Source of the DNA: Prochlorococcus marinus str. MIT 9301
Lineage (GTDB): Bacteria; Cyanobacteriota; Cyanobacteriia; PCC-6307; Cyanobiaceae
Direction: 5' to 3'
DNA: 64,000 nucleotides
NCBI RefSeq assembly: GCF_000015965.1
Contig: NC_009091.1
Location: 310,001 to 374,000, forward strand
The position numbers and the translations under genes were made by a program. Below are positions 23,447 through 31,962 of the stretch, one piece after another. The number at the start of each line of letters is the position of its first letter. The stretch's first letter is position 1. The notes beneath the pieces were generated by a model that saw only the letters and a list, made by a program, of their open reading frames with translations, did no database searches and had not been told where the DNA came from.

Positions 23447-23881
23447 GTGGGAAATTTCATAAATCATACAACTCTTATACCTTTAATACCTTTAGTAACC
23501 TCTATATTTATTTTTATTTTATTGGTAAGTTTTAACAGAACAACTAACAGGTTAACAAAACCAATTACTGCACTGGTTTCATTATCTTTATTAAGTTCTG
23601 CTTTTATAAGTTCATTTGACTATTTTAAGAAAATAGAAGAAGAACTAGTTTTATCTGAATTTCTCAAATTTTTTGAAGAAAAAAATTTAGTTATACATCT
23701 CAATTTAGTAAATGAAAAAATTATAATTTTTTTCTCATTCATAATGATATTAATTATTGGAATATCTTTTTATAAATTGCCTAGAAAAAAAGGTTATGTC
23801 TCATTAATGATTAGTTTAGGATTAATATCTTCCTCTGTGATGCTCTCAATATTGCTAATAGATTTCTCAGCACTAATCTAA
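23447..23881 (+). CDS. Four-span membrane protein resembling the N-terminus of NdhF/NuoL
   Basis: 144 residues from a GTG start. About four hydrophobic helices lie near 8-30, 40-58, 86-106 and 116-140. The order of features (LIPLIPLVTSIFIFILL, then a lumenal loop with VIHLNLVNEKIIIFFSFIMI, then YVSLMISLGLISSSVML) follows the first segment of antiporter-like complex I subunits, where LIPLxPL and the GYLRFF/YMSFF region occur. It stops before the discontinuous proton-channel helices, so it cannot pump alone. It is either an accessory fragment or a separate small family. It overlaps the PTOX stop by 4 bases, tail to tail. Confidence 0.6.
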   Translation: MGNFINHTTLIPLIPLVTSIFIFILLVSFNRTTNRLTKPITALVSLSLLSSAFISSFDYFKKIEEELVLSEFLKFFEEKNLVIHLNLVNEKIIIFFSFIMILIIGISFYKLPRKKGYVSLMISLGLISSSVMLSILLIDFSALI

Positions 23882-24387
23882 ACGGTAGTAAGCATTGACA
23901 AGGCTTCGTTAAGTTCTTGAACATGATTTAATTCATCTTGAGCAATTTCTTTTATTTTTTGATCATTTGGATTATCTATTAAATATTTGGAATAAGTTTC
24001 AAATGCATGTTCTTCGATTTTTATGTTGACATCATAAGCATTAGCCGGAGAGATGAAATAATAAAAAACCATTATCCAGTAATAGACAAGCACAAGGTGT
24101 CTCGCAAAAAATCTATCAATCCAGAACCTATCTCCTCCTCTTTTCTCCATTTCTTTAAGATGCTCAGTTTCGTTAATAGCTTGATAAAAATGTTCTTTCA
24201 TTAAAATCATTGTTTTTTCATTTTTAATTCCTAGGGATTCCTTAAAATGCAGAACTGAAAGGAATGCAAAATAAGGTGATCTAGCTATTACTTCTAAAAC
24301 CCAAAATCTTTGTAAAGATCTACCAGAGTATATGAAATCTAAGAATTTAACAGTACCGTTCAAAATCAAAGAATTTAATTTCTTCAT
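23878..24387 (-). CDS. Plastoquinol terminal oxidase (alternative oxidase family)
   Basis: PTOX oxidises plastoquinol and reduces oxygen to water, a safety valve for excess electrons. The 169-residue protein holds the di-iron ligand set: E32 in LEVIARSPYFA, E73 and H76 in NETEHL, E125/E126 in EEHAFETY, and E152 and H155 in DELNHV. It lacks the long N-terminal extensions of plant forms, being close to a bare catalytic four-helix domain. PTOX occurs in high-light Prochlorococcus and their phages, which fits the organism call. Confidence 0.92.
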   Translation of the reverse strand: MKKLNSLILNGTVKFLDFIYSGRSLQRFWVLEVIARSPYFAFLSVLHFKESLGIKNEKTMILMKEHFYQAINETEHLKEMEKRGGDRFWIDRFFARHLVLVYYWIMVFYYFISPANAYDVNIKIEEHAFETYSKYLIDNPNDQKIKEIAQDELNHVQELNEALSMLTTV

Positions 24388-24542
24388 GAATTTTGTTTTT
24401 CTTTAAGTATAATTACTTAGCTACTTGGTGGCCATAATGTATTGAAGTAATTAACCAAAAATTAATATTTATAGTCTAAAAATTGTTTCCTCCATTGAAA
24501 TAATTTTTTTTCATGCATTAATTGGATAGATAAAAATTTTAT

Positions 24543-24683
24543 ATGACAACTACTGAAAAAATTGCAAATGCCAAAAAGAGGATTGATGAATTAGAAAGGC
24601 TTATAAAATATTGGAATGATTTAGACCATGATGAGGCAAAAATGGTAAATTTTACAAGGAAGATTGAAAATAAAGTTGCTTAG
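24543..24683 (+). CDS. 46-residue charged helical protein, unknown
   Basis: Begins MTTTEKIANAKKRIDELERL and continues IKYWNDLDHDEAKMVNFTRK. Heptad-like spacing suggests a short coiled coil. It has a clear ATG and no shadow gene on the other strand. Not recognised. Confidence 0.5.
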   Translation: MTTTEKIANAKKRIDELERLIKYWNDLDHDEAKMVNFTRKIENKVA

Positions 24684-24829
24684 ATCGTGATGATTAAGGG
24701 TTATTAACTTTATCTACTTAAAGTGATTTAATATATTTGAGGTTCAGAATATTACTGAATTTATAAGTAGAGCAATTAAACCTATTCTCAAAAACGGCAA
24801 AGAGGAAATAATCTAAAAGAAAAATTTAG

Positions 24830-24943
24830 ATGAAAACCTTTTCAAAAAAATATTTAGTTCCGATTAAATTTATACCATGGATGTTTTGGGTATTCATATC
24901 TTTTATGAGTATATATTTGTGTAAGATAGCCTGGGTAAATTGA
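24830..24943 (+). CDS. 37-residue single-span protein, unknown
   Basis: Reads MKTFSKKYLVPIKFIPWMFW, then VFISFMSIYLCKIAWVN: a basic N-terminus followed by one hydrophobic helix. It lies on the plus strand just before the end of a convergent hypothetical gene. Not recognised. Confidence 0.45.
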   Translation: MKTFSKKYLVPIKFIPWMFWVFISFMSIYLCKIAWVN

Positions 24944-24956
24944 ATAATGATTGAAA

Positions 24957-25265
24957 CTAGCTTCTCCTTAGCCAACCAGGAGCACCGCCAAACCAATCCG
25001 ATATATCATCTTCATTTGGTTTGAAATGATTTTCTTTATCTAGTCCATCTATCCCAAATGATTGTAAGAGGTTATCAATACCTCCATCATTTTTTGTACC
25101 ATTCCTTCTAAAGCTGTTAGCTTTTTTCAGCCAAAGAGAAATTGTCGAATTATGGTGTGCGTATTTCTCCACATATATCCTTTCTTCTAATGTAATTGAT
25201 TTATCTTGAGCAATTCTTTTAATTATTCCTTGGATCTTTAGTCTTTTTTCATTACTAAGGAGCAT
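24957..25265 (-). CDS. Conserved-looking hypothetical protein
   Basis: 102 residues. The N-terminal 45 residues (MLLSNEKRLKIQGIIKRIAQ, EERIYVEKYAHHNSTISLWL) look alpha-helical; a glycine-rich linker leads to a C-terminal EDDISDWFGGAPGWLRRS motif rich in tryptophan. No known domain is recognised. The composition is ordinary for the genome and the frame is long for a chance ORF. Confidence 0.7.
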   Translation of the reverse strand: MLLSNEKRLKIQGIIKRIAQDKSITLEERIYVEKYAHHNSTISLWLKKANSFRRNGTKNDGGIDNLLQSFGIDGLDKENHFKPNEDDISDWFGGAPGWLRRS

Positions 25266-25565
25266 TTTTTATTAATTAATTATTCTTTTTATAGGAAGGA
25301 TTGCTGAATATATCTTGTCAATGTTAATTTCAACAAATTAACTATTCTAAAAGGTATTTAAGCGAGAAAAGTCTTAAGACACTAAAAAAAAGGATCAATA
25401 AGTTACTAATGATACGTTTATTCATTTATCAAACTTATAATTCCTGCAAAATAGATAAATAAAATTAATCCAATCATAAGGAAACTTTGAAATTAAGATA
25501 AGTGGATCAAGCTGTTGCATTATAGTAAAATTGTACTATTATTAGTACAGATGTATTATTAAGAT
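25266..25565. other. AT-rich gap, no supported gene
   Basis: About 300 bases. The only coding-like item is a 19-codon minus-strand ORF at 25418-25477 (MIGLILFIYFAGIISLINE), a possible micro-membrane peptide but too short to call. The rest presumably holds the promoters of the flanking divergent genes. Confidence 0.4.
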
Positions 25566-25772
25566 ATGAAAGTGATTTCATCTTCTCCTTATGCCCCTTT
25601 TAATTCCAAAGAGTGGAATTCTTTAATAAGCAAAAATGCAAAGTTTGAAAATACTCCAATAAAGATTCAAAAAAAATTTTATCGAACTTTTACCCTAAAA
25701 AAGATTAAAAAAGATCAACTTTTGCAAGAGAAGAATGATTTGCATCAGCAAATGCAACTTGTATTCGGATAG
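25566..25772 (+). CDS. Small basic hypothetical protein
   Basis: 68 residues, starting MKVISSSPYAPFNSKEWNSL, with a lysine-rich middle (KKFYRTFTLKKIKKDQ) and a glutamine-rich end (EKNDLHQQMQLVFG). ATG start after an AT-rich leader. No family is recognised; nucleic-acid binding is possible from charge only. Confidence 0.5.
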   Translation: MKVISSSPYAPFNSKEWNSLISKNAKFENTPIKIQKKFYRTFTLKKIKKDQLLQEKNDLHQQMQLVFG

Positions 25773-25862
25773 AAAAATATTAACTAACAATCTTTTTATT
25801 GAATATTATTTTACGAGATCCAATTTTTTGTTAGATTAGTAGAAATACAAGAAGGATTTAAT

Positions 25863-26153
25863 TTGGCTCTAGATCGAGAACTTTTAAAAGAAGTTACCCA
25901 AGAACTTTGGAATACCGTAAAAAAACTAAGACCTGAAATAGATCGGCAAACTCGACTTCAATTAGTTTTAAAGGCCTTATTAACTATTGGAGATTTGCCA
26001 GATCAAATGCAAGCTGCCATGGTCGTAGGTGTTTGCGCAGAAATGGATAAGAGTGATATTGCTAATGATGAAACTAATTCACAAACTAAAGATTCAAGCG
26101 TAGTTGATAACCCCACAGGCAGAAAAGTTGTTAGAAGAAGTTCAGCTAAATAA
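25863..26153 (+). CDS. Conserved-looking hypothetical protein, TTG start
   Basis: 96 residues from TTG, preceded by an AAGAAGG-like ribosome site about 6 bases upstream. Residues 1-60 (LLKEVTQELWNTVKKLRPEI, LKALLTIGDLPDQMQAAMVV) are predicted helical; the tail is polar and ends in basic RKVVRRSSAK. Function not recognised. Confidence 0.65.
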   Translation: MALDRELLKEVTQELWNTVKKLRPEIDRQTRLQLVLKALLTIGDLPDQMQAAMVVGVCAEMDKSDIANDETNSQTKDSSVVDNPTGRKVVRRSSAK

Positions 26154-26164
26154 ACCTTAAACGA

Positions 26165-26368
26165 TCAGCCTTTAATTTTCTTTGATTCGTTTTTATTAAG
26201 TCTATTGAATATGTAATATGAAATTACAAGTAAGAGGGGAACGAATATTGAATGTAAAGTCATCATTAATTCTGTTTGGCCCATTCCTATAAGATTTGAC
26301 TCGTTTGGAAGTTGTTCTGACCAAGTGCCAACTAAATGCCATGCTTGAGGAATTGATAAGAAAAACAT
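26165..26368 (-). CDS. Small membrane protein, unknown
   Basis: 67 residues. A short N-terminal region (IPQAWHLVGTWSEQLP) is followed by one strong helix near 36-56 (LHSIFVPLLLVISYYIFNRL) and a basic tail. It converges with the preceding hypothetical gene. No family recognised. Confidence 0.55.
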   Translation of the reverse strand: MFFLSIPQAWHLVGTWSEQLPNESNLIGMGQTELMMTLHSIFVPLLLVISYYIFNRLNKNESKKIKG

Positions 26369-26483
26369 ATAGGAGCTATAAGTTAAGTTTATGTTCAGAT
26401 AAAGATTATCATTATTGAACGTTTTTGCTTTCTTTATTCTTATTTCTTAACTAAGTGATCTAGAGTTATAAAACGAAATTGAT

Positions 26484-28013
26484 TCATAAATTTATTTTCT
26501 TAATAAGAGTTTTAAATTCTTTTTTACCAATAATTTTTTCAGCTGCGTAAGCACCACTTGCTGAAACGGCAGGAATTCCAATACCTGGAAATGTACTTGC
26601 ACCGCAAGTAAATAAATTTTTCACTGGAGTTTTGCAGCCTGGGAAAAGACCTTTTGCTGCAGATATTGCAGGACCGTAACTACCGCAATGGGTATTGGTG
26701 AATTTTTTATGGGTTATTGGGGTTCCTAGCATCTTTAAATCAATCCTTTCATCTATGTCAGGAATGAATTTTCGCACCGCATTAAGGAATATTGAACATC
26801 TTTCTTCTTTCAAATTTCTATATTCTAATTCCTTCGGATTTAGGTTTTCCCAAATTTCCCATGGTTCATTTGCGGGAGTATAGCCATGAAGAACATGTTT
26901 CCCTTTAGGAGCCATATTCTTATCTAAAACAGATGGGATTGAAAATACAGCTATATTTCTTTCTGCGGTTATACCTTTTTCCCATTTATCAACATGTATT
27001 GCATGTATTGGCAAATCTTCAAGACCATCAGCATCAAAACCTAGATGTATATGAAGGAAAGAATCACATTTATTAGGGTTCAAAACTTTTGTATTCCATT
27101 TTTTTGAAATTTCATTTGGAATTAACTTTTTTAAATTCCAAACATCAGTATTCGTGACAACAGAATTACAACTATAGCTAGACCCATTATCGAGAGCTAT
27201 ACCTGTCGCAAAATTTTTATTGAAGTTAATTGTCTTTACTTTCGAAGAGAGAATTAATTCTCCTCCATTTTTTTTAAATCCATTAATTAAGGCTTTTACG
27301 ATAGATTCACTACCTCCTTTAGGGTATTCAAGGTATGAATTTGGTTCAAACCATTCGTTAAATAAAGTAGCCATCGCTGCTGTATTTGTATCATGCATTG
27401 ACATACCACTTATCAAAAAGCTCAATAAATCAACCCAATTTCTCAGAAAAGGATCCTCTAGATGATTATTTACTAATTTCCCAAAGCCCTTATTAATTTT
27501 TGGTATTTGCTTGATATTAGGTAAAAATTTTGAGGTTAAATTTATTAGATCTAAGAAATTTATTGATTCGGGACAAAATGAGAGTAAAGGTATTTCATTT
27601 ATTATTTGGCTAAGAGGTTTTATTCCGGAAATAAATGATTCCCATTCTTTAACAGATTTCTCACCTCTTAAAGTTTTAATTGTTTGTTTAAAGGGTTCTT
27701 CCCCCACATTAAGATTAAAATTACCTTCTGGGACAATTACTCTCCAGCCTTTGTATTGAAATAGTTCAACTTCTTCATCAAGTAATTTAAGAATTTGCCC
27801 TAAGGGATTAGTCGTCGGCCACTTACCTATTCCACTCCACAATGAAGGACCTGATTCGAAAGTGTAACCTTTCCTTTGGAAACTGTGGGCAACACCTCCC
27901 GGTCGGGTATGTGCTTCACATATAAGTACCTTTTTACCTGATAAAGCGAGAATCGAACCGCAACATAATCCTCCTATTCCACTACCAACTATTACAACAT
28001 CATACATTTCCAT
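26484..28013 (-). CDS. Carotenoid isomerase / phytoene dehydrogenase-like flavoprotein
   Basis: A 509-residue FAD-dependent enzyme of the CRTISO/CrtH group, which isomerises poly-cis carotenoids to all-trans forms in lycopene synthesis. FAD site DVVIVGSGIGGLCCGSILAL at about 5-24, EAHTRPGGVAHSFQRKGYTFESGPSLWSG-type substrate region from about 33, and a C-terminal FAD signature TCGASTFPGIGIPAVSASGA near 470-490. The N-terminal dinucleotide motif is intact. It could be a CrtH paralogue rather than CrtH itself, since cyanobacteria carry several. Confidence 0.82.
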   Translation of the reverse strand: MEMYDVVIVGSGIGGLCCGSILALSGKKVLICEAHTRPGGVAHSFQRKGYTFESGPSLWSGIGKWPTTNPLGQILKLLDEEVELFQYKGWRVIVPEGNFNLNVGEEPFKQTIKTLRGEKSVKEWESFISGIKPLSQIINEIPLLSFCPESINFLDLINLTSKFLPNIKQIPKINKGFGKLVNNHLEDPFLRNWVDLLSFLISGMSMHDTNTAAMATLFNEWFEPNSYLEYPKGGSESIVKALINGFKKNGGELILSSKVKTINFNKNFATGIALDNGSSYSCNSVVTNTDVWNLKKLIPNEISKKWNTKVLNPNKCDSFLHIHLGFDADGLEDLPIHAIHVDKWEKGITAERNIAVFSIPSVLDKNMAPKGKHVLHGYTPANEPWEIWENLNPKELEYRNLKEERCSIFLNAVRKFIPDIDERIDLKMLGTPITHKKFTNTHCGSYGPAISAAKGLFPGCKTPVKNLFTCGASTFPGIGIPAVSASGAYAAEKIIGKKEFKTLIKKINL

Positions 28014-28051
28014 TAAATATTTGCTTTACTCTTCTAGAAAACTAATTTTTT

Positions 28052-28162
28052 TTAAACAAATGTATTAGTTGAAGTTGTAATACTTAGTACAACAGCTAGG
28101 AAGAATATGTAAGGAACTGCTTTAAGAGGTATGTATCCTTGACTTTTAGAAATAAAATCCAT
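28052..28162 (-). CDS. 36-residue single-span protein, unknown
   Basis: Reads MDFISKSQGYIPLKAVPYIF, then FLAVVLSITTSTNTFV: a short polar head and one C-terminal helix. It lacks the ExxNGR motif, so it is not an HLIP. ATG start, clean stop. Confidence 0.5.
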   Translation of the reverse strand: MDFISKSQGYIPLKAVPYIFFLAVVLSITTSTNTFV

Positions 28163-28336
28163 TAACTTAGTTACTTTATGTAAACATAATAACGAGATCT
28201 TGTTCCTTATGTGTGCCAAAAAATTATTTTCTTGGAAATATATTGAAACAAAGAAATCTTTTTGGAGAGATTTTTTTAATTAAGAACATTTTTTGTGAAG
28301 TTATCTTAGTATTTGATACTCAGATTAAAATCTATT

Positions 28337-28822
28337 ATGAGAAACTTTCCTGATATTAATGAAATAAAGCTATTAGAAAAAAATTCTCAAAAAAATGGTA
28401 GCGGAATAGTACATGAGGAATTGTTAGGAATATGGAAGTTCAAGTATGTATGGGGGAAGGAGTCAGATGAAATCAAAAATATACCTAGTTCGATTCTCCA
28501 AGTATTGTCGGCAACACTCGAATTAAAAAGTAAAAATAAAGAGGATCAAATAAATTTTGAAATAAAAAATTCAATTAATTTCGGATTATTAAATATTACC
28601 TTTATAGGGAGGGCAGAATTAAAAGGGCTTAGACCTCTATTGGCGTTTTATTTTGAAGAATTGAAAATTAGTATTAGTAATCTACCAATATTTAATAAGA
28701 AACTAAAAAAACCAGAAGATAAAAAAATGCCTTTTTTCTCACTTGTAGGAATTAGCACTAAAGATAATTGGTTATGTGCTAGAGGCAGGGGTGGAGGGCT
28801 TGCAATATGGGTTAAGTCTTAA
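28337..28822 (+). CDS. Conserved cyanobacterial protein, possibly fibrillin/PAP-like
   Basis: 161 residues from the ATG at 28337 (MRNFPDINEIKLLEKNSQKN). A TTG 8 codons upstream is in frame but less likely. The pattern LLGIWKFKYVWGKES, then alternating beta segments (FGLLNITFIGRAELKGLRPL) and the end NWLCARGRGGGLAIWVKS is suggestive of a lipocalin-like plastid-lipid-associated protein, but I would not assign it firmly. Confidence 0.65.
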   Translation: MRNFPDINEIKLLEKNSQKNGSGIVHEELLGIWKFKYVWGKESDEIKNIPSSILQVLSATLELKSKNKEDQINFEIKNSINFGLLNITFIGRAELKGLRPLLAFYFEELKISISNLPIFNKKLKKPEDKKMPFFSLVGISTKDNWLCARGRGGGLAIWVKS

Positions 28823-28823
28823 T

Positions 28824-29039
28824 TTAGTGGTATTCTCCTGGATGATCTACCTTTCTTACAGTAACTTTTTCAACTTTTTGTCCATTAAATCTTAAAAGAT
28901 CATCTCCTGAAAAGTCATAACCTAAGCGTTGTCCTAACAGGGCTACATCATCTGCTGTAGATAATGAAGTAACCTTCATTTTTAAGTCTTCATCGGATTG
29001 CATCTTAATTAAAAATTTTCTTATTTCAGAAAAACTCAT
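28824..29039 (-). CDS. Nif11-domain peptide without a core
   Basis: 71 residues. The Nif11-like leader fold is recognisable: FLIKMQSDEDLKMKVTSLST followed by ADDVALLGQRLGYDFSGDDL. Nif11 domains serve as leaders of lanthipeptides such as prochlorosins. Here there is no cysteine and no double-glycine site followed by a core; the end is VRKVDHPGEYH. It is probably a stand-alone Nif11 protein of unknown role. It converges with the previous gene, 1 base apart. Confidence 0.8.
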   Translation of the reverse strand: MSFSEIRKFLIKMQSDEDLKMKVTSLSTADDVALLGQRLGYDFSGDDLLRFNGQKVEKVTVRKVDHPGEYH

Positions 29040-29130
29040 TACTAGAATTTGATTGATTGATGTGAAAAAATTTTATAAAATCTTTTTCTTAGTAAGAACG
29101 AGATAAATAGATAATCATTATACTATTTTT

Positions 29131-29448
29131 ATGACTTACTTATTCCTCTATATAGTTGGTGTAATTTTAATATGGTGGACATATCGTGTTGGTTGGCTTG
29201 AGGCGGTCAAAACAGTAGTTAAAGTTATAGTTCCCTCAGTGCTTATTATTTTATTTAACATTAAAGCCGGAAGATTACTTTTCAAAAGTCCTTTAGTCGG
29301 TTTATTAAGCGCTTTGCCTACTTCTATTTTTATTTTTAGAGGTTCATTGCCTTTAGTTAGTTATATTAATAACTGGATTGAAAATAAAGTGAATAATTAT
29401 GATGATTCGGAGGTTATAGATACTGATTCCGTACCCTTAGATGATTAA
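29131..29448 (+). CDS. Small membrane protein, unknown
   Basis: 105 residues with an N-terminal helix (LFLYIVGVILIWWTYRVGWL), a second helix (VIVPSVLIILFNI), a third near 60-80 and an acidic tail ending DSEVIDTDSVPLDD. Tail to tail with the next gene, 1 base apart. Not recognised. Confidence 0.65.
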   Translation: MTYLFLYIVGVILIWWTYRVGWLEAVKTVVKVIVPSVLIILFNIKAGRLLFKSPLVGLLSALPTSIFIFRGSLPLVSYINNWIENKVNNYDDSEVIDTDSVPLDD

Positions 29449-29449
29449 T

Positions 29450-29842
29450 TTAATCAAATCCAAGAAATAATTCTTTGTGTACAACAAGTACATCAAATAA
29501 AGTTGTTCCATGAATAGGACTTAATGGGATCTTATCTATATTCAATGCTTCTGCACAAATTAAATGAGCATCCCATTTTGTATCGTGATCACTTATTTCA
29601 ATTGACCACTCAATTACTTTTTTGAAATGATCTGGCATCTCTGAACCAATTTTTCTGCAAATTTGACATAGAACTGACAAAAGAGGAGGTTTTGATGGCC
29701 TTTTTAAATCTTTAATAAGACTTGGTTGTGTAAAAACACTTGTATAGCGGATGTAGTCTATTAATTCATATTCTTCTTTAGTAAGAGCTGCTTTATCTAA
29801 TGCTCTTTCAAATTCGTATATGGGGGTTATGGGCCTATCCAA
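29450..29842 (-). CDS. Conserved-looking hypothetical soluble protein
   Basis: 130 residues, mostly helical, with two cysteines in LSVLCQICRKIG near 75 and a histidine/aspartate-rich segment SDHDTKWDAHLICAEAL. Starts MDRPITPIYEFERALDKAAL. It is 4 bases downstream of tatA on the same strand, so co-transcription is likely. No known domain is recognised. Confidence 0.65.
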   Translation of the reverse strand: MDRPITPIYEFERALDKAALTKEEYELIDYIRYTSVFTQPSLIKDLKRPSKPPLLSVLCQICRKIGSEMPDHFKKVIEWSIEISDHDTKWDAHLICAEALNIDKIPLSPIHGTTLFDVLVVHKELFLGFD

Positions 29843-29846
29843 GATA

Positions 29847-30113
29847 TTAGTTGTTGCTGTTTTCTGAATCTATTTTTTCTTGATTAATTTCATTGCTTTG
29901 ATTGCTTTCTATAGATTTAGGAGATTCATCTTTATCTTCTTCTTTCATAACTTGATCGATTTCATTTTGAAATTCATTCGACGCTTTTTTAAGACTTTTC
30001 AAAGTTTTACCAAGCTGTTTTCCTAATTCTGGAAGCTTTTTTGGACCAAAAATTAAAAGAGCTAAGATAAGTATTACAGTAACTTCAGGTAAACCTACAC
30101 CAAAAATATTCAT
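29847..30113 (-). CDS. tatA: Twin-arginine translocase subunit TatA
   Basis: 88 residues: MNIFGVGLPEVTVILILALL is the N-terminal helix, FGPKKLPELGKQLGKTLKSL the hinge and amphipathic helix, and an acidic unstructured tail follows. TatA forms the variable-size pore for folded proteins crossing the thylakoid or plasma membrane. It could also be called TatE/TatB-like, but length and the FGPKKLPELG motif favour TatA. Confidence 0.93.
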   Translation of the reverse strand: MNIFGVGLPEVTVILILALLIFGPKKLPELGKQLGKTLKSLKKASNEFQNEIDQVMKEEDKDESPKSIESNQSNEINQEKIDSENSNN

Positions 30114-30203
30114 AGCTGATAACTATTTAACTAATTAGGAAATATACTTTTAAATATAGTCAAATCATGTAAAAATTTCATTCTCTGAATAGCTTTATTA
30201 ATA

Positions 30204-30341
30204 TTAAAAAATTTTGAAAAATATTATTGTTATTAATACTCCTTTAAAGAAAACTAACCAAAGTAATTGATAATCACTCAATTTAAATTTTTTTTGGTAC
30301 CAATTTATAAAAGTTTTATGTTTATCTATTAATTTTTTCAT
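30204..30341 (-). CDS. 45-residue single-span protein, unknown
   Basis: Starts MKKLIDKHKTFINWYQKKFK, then LSDYQLLWLVFFKGVLITII and FFKIF. A basic helical head is followed by one membrane helix, as in several picocyanobacterial micro-proteins. ATG start, clean stop. Confidence 0.55.
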   Translation of the reverse strand: MKKLIDKHKTFINWYQKKFKLSDYQLLWLVFFKGVLITIIFFKIF

Positions 30342-30517
30342 TTTCACCGAGATTATTTATTACTATCACTAATTTTATCTTAATTTCTTTTATTGTTATT
30401 TTATAGAAATCCTAGATCCAACTCAAATTGGATTATTCTATTAAAGTTTAATCTTTTTCTGCATTAATTTTTTCTAAATTATTGAACTATTCGCTAAATA
30501 TCTACTATTTTAAAAAA

Positions 30518-30757
30518 ATGAAGTACTTGTTTATTGTTTTTTACCTAATTTTTCTTATTTATCCAGCTGAAGCCGTTACCACAAAAATGTTTAAAGTATT
30601 GGATACGTGTGCGAGATATCGACTCGGTGAGGTTAATGCTAAAGAGGCTATAGAAAAACTAAAATTAAAATTAACTAATTCTTCCACTAGTCAGCCAAAG
30701 GACTTAGTAAAAAAATATTGCTCAGTATTTACTCCAAATGAAAAAATTGAATTTTAA
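30518..30757 (+). CDS. Small exported protein
   Basis: 79 residues from the ATG at 30518. An in-frame TTG at 30482 would place 12 polar residues before the signal and is less likely. A classic signal peptide, MKYLFIVFYLIFLIYPAEA, probably cut after AEA, precedes a soluble part with two cysteines (DTCARYRLGE and KKYCSVFTP) that could form a disulfide. Function unknown. Confidence 0.6.
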   Translation: MKYLFIVFYLIFLIYPAEAVTTKMFKVLDTCARYRLGEVNAKEAIEKLKLKLTNSSTSQPKDLVKKYCSVFTPNEKIEF

Positions 30758-30777
30758 TCTTAGCAATACATATTTAA

Positions 30778-30909
30778 TTATTCTTTCTTTGAATAATCTT
30801 TAGCTTTGTTTCTTATTTCTTTGACTTTTTTAAAATTAGTTATTTTTAAGTTAAAAATAACTCCCAAAAAAAGGATAAGAAATAAAAAAATATAAATTAT
30901 TAATTCCAT
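30778..30909 (-). CDS. 43-residue single-span protein, unknown
   Basis: MELIIYIFLFLILFLGVIFN, then a basic tail (KITNFKKVKEIRNKAKDYSK). N-out, C-in topology is likely from the positive tail. Not recognised. Confidence 0.5.
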   Translation of the reverse strand: MELIIYIFLFLILFLGVIFNLKITNFKKVKEIRNKAKDYSKKE

Positions 30910-31073
30910 ATTATTGAATTAATAAATTCACCATAGTTCAATTCACCATAGTTTATTTCAATAATTTTTTAGTATCTTTTAAAACAAAAAAACTTACTTT
31001 AATATCAGTTATTTACTTAATGGCCACAAAAAAAACATATTAACCTCTAATATGGAACTTTATAAGAATCATT

Positions 31074-31523
31074 GTGCAGATTGGAGATAAAATTCCAGAA
31101 TTTTCTTTACTGGATCAAAATGGAGTTAAAAGATCAAATAGGGGTTTAAAAAATCCCCTTGTTTTGTTTTTTTATCCAAAAGATGATACTCCTGGTTGCA
31201 CTATAGAAGTTTGCGGATTTAGAGATAAATATGACTTATTTAAAGTATTAGGTGCACAAGTTTGGGGAGTAAGTAATGGAAGTACTTCAAGTCATTTGGC
31301 ATTTGCTAATAAAAATAAATTACAATATCCATTACTTTGTGATACGAATGACTCTCTTAGGAAAACTTTTAAAGTTCCTAAAGTACTAGGTTTTATGGAT
31401 GGTAGGGTAACTTACGTTATTGATCGCAAAGGGACAGTTAGGCATATTTTTAGAGATTTATTGAATGGTCCTGAACACATTAAAGAGGCTATTAGAGTAC
31501 TTAAGGAAATTCAAAATCAATAA
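31074..31523 (+). CDS. Peroxiredoxin, PrxQ/Bcp type
   Basis: Thiol peroxidase of 149 residues from a GTG start. FYPKDDTPGCTIEVCGFRD carries the peroxidatic C42 and the resolving C47 five residues on, the PrxQ arrangement. LQYPLLCDTNDSLRKTFKVP and RKGTVRHIFRDL complete the fold. Reduced by thioredoxin in known members; would detoxify hydrogen peroxide or lipid peroxides. Stands alone on the plus strand. Confidence 0.93.
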   Translation: MQIGDKIPEFSLLDQNGVKRSNRGLKNPLVLFFYPKDDTPGCTIEVCGFRDKYDLFKVLGAQVWGVSNGSTSSHLAFANKNKLQYPLLCDTNDSLRKTFKVPKVLGFMDGRVTYVIDRKGTVRHIFRDLLNGPEHIKEAIRVLKEIQNQ

Positions 31524-31591
31524 ATTATTATTCTAATAATTTTAGATTAATAAGTTTTGTTTTATTATAGTTTCAGCTTTTTTTTAAATAT

Positions 31592-31864
31592 ATGAAGAAA
31601 ATGGGAATGCAGGCTGTTGATCTTGCTATTCAAAATGGAGTGGATCTTGACGGTACTCCAATCCCTCAAAAAATGCTAGATCTATACAATAGAATTATGG
31701 ATGAGGAGAATAAAAGACAAAGGAGTGGTGTTAAAAAATCAATGAGAAATAGATGCGTTAAAACGGGTTCTAAGCATTTTAATAAAGAAACATTGAATCA
31801 ATTATTAATAGACTCGGGATGGGAAGGTCTCAAGGAAAAGGAAATTTTATTTTTTTATGACTAA
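31592..31864 (+). CDS. Small hypothetical protein
   Basis: 90 residues. Two or three in-frame ATGs lie at the start (MKKMGMQAVDL); the first is used. A conserved-looking motif GVDLDGTPIPQKMLDLYNRI is followed by a basic region (KKSMRNRCVKTGSKHF) and a helical end. No domain recognised. It lies 68 bases after the peroxiredoxin. Confidence 0.6.
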   Translation: MKKMGMQAVDLAIQNGVDLDGTPIPQKMLDLYNRIMDEENKRQRSGVKKSMRNRCVKTGSKHFNKETLNQLLIDSGWEGLKEKEILFFYD

Positions 31865-31962
31865 AAAAATTTTTAAATTATCTTAGGATATATATGGTAA
31901 ATTTTATTTAAATTAAAAAACTGAGAAATAATAAAATATTTTTTTAGATCTAATTTTTTGAA

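Noticed and set aside
23881-24387. 65-codon plus-strand ORF antisense to PTOX (24007-24204)
   Set aside because: Shadow of a well-supported di-iron oxidase gene.
24690-24830. Short plus-strand frame reading NITEFISRAIKPILKNGKEE
   Set aside because: No ATG, GTG or TTG precedes it after the last stop, so there is no usable start.
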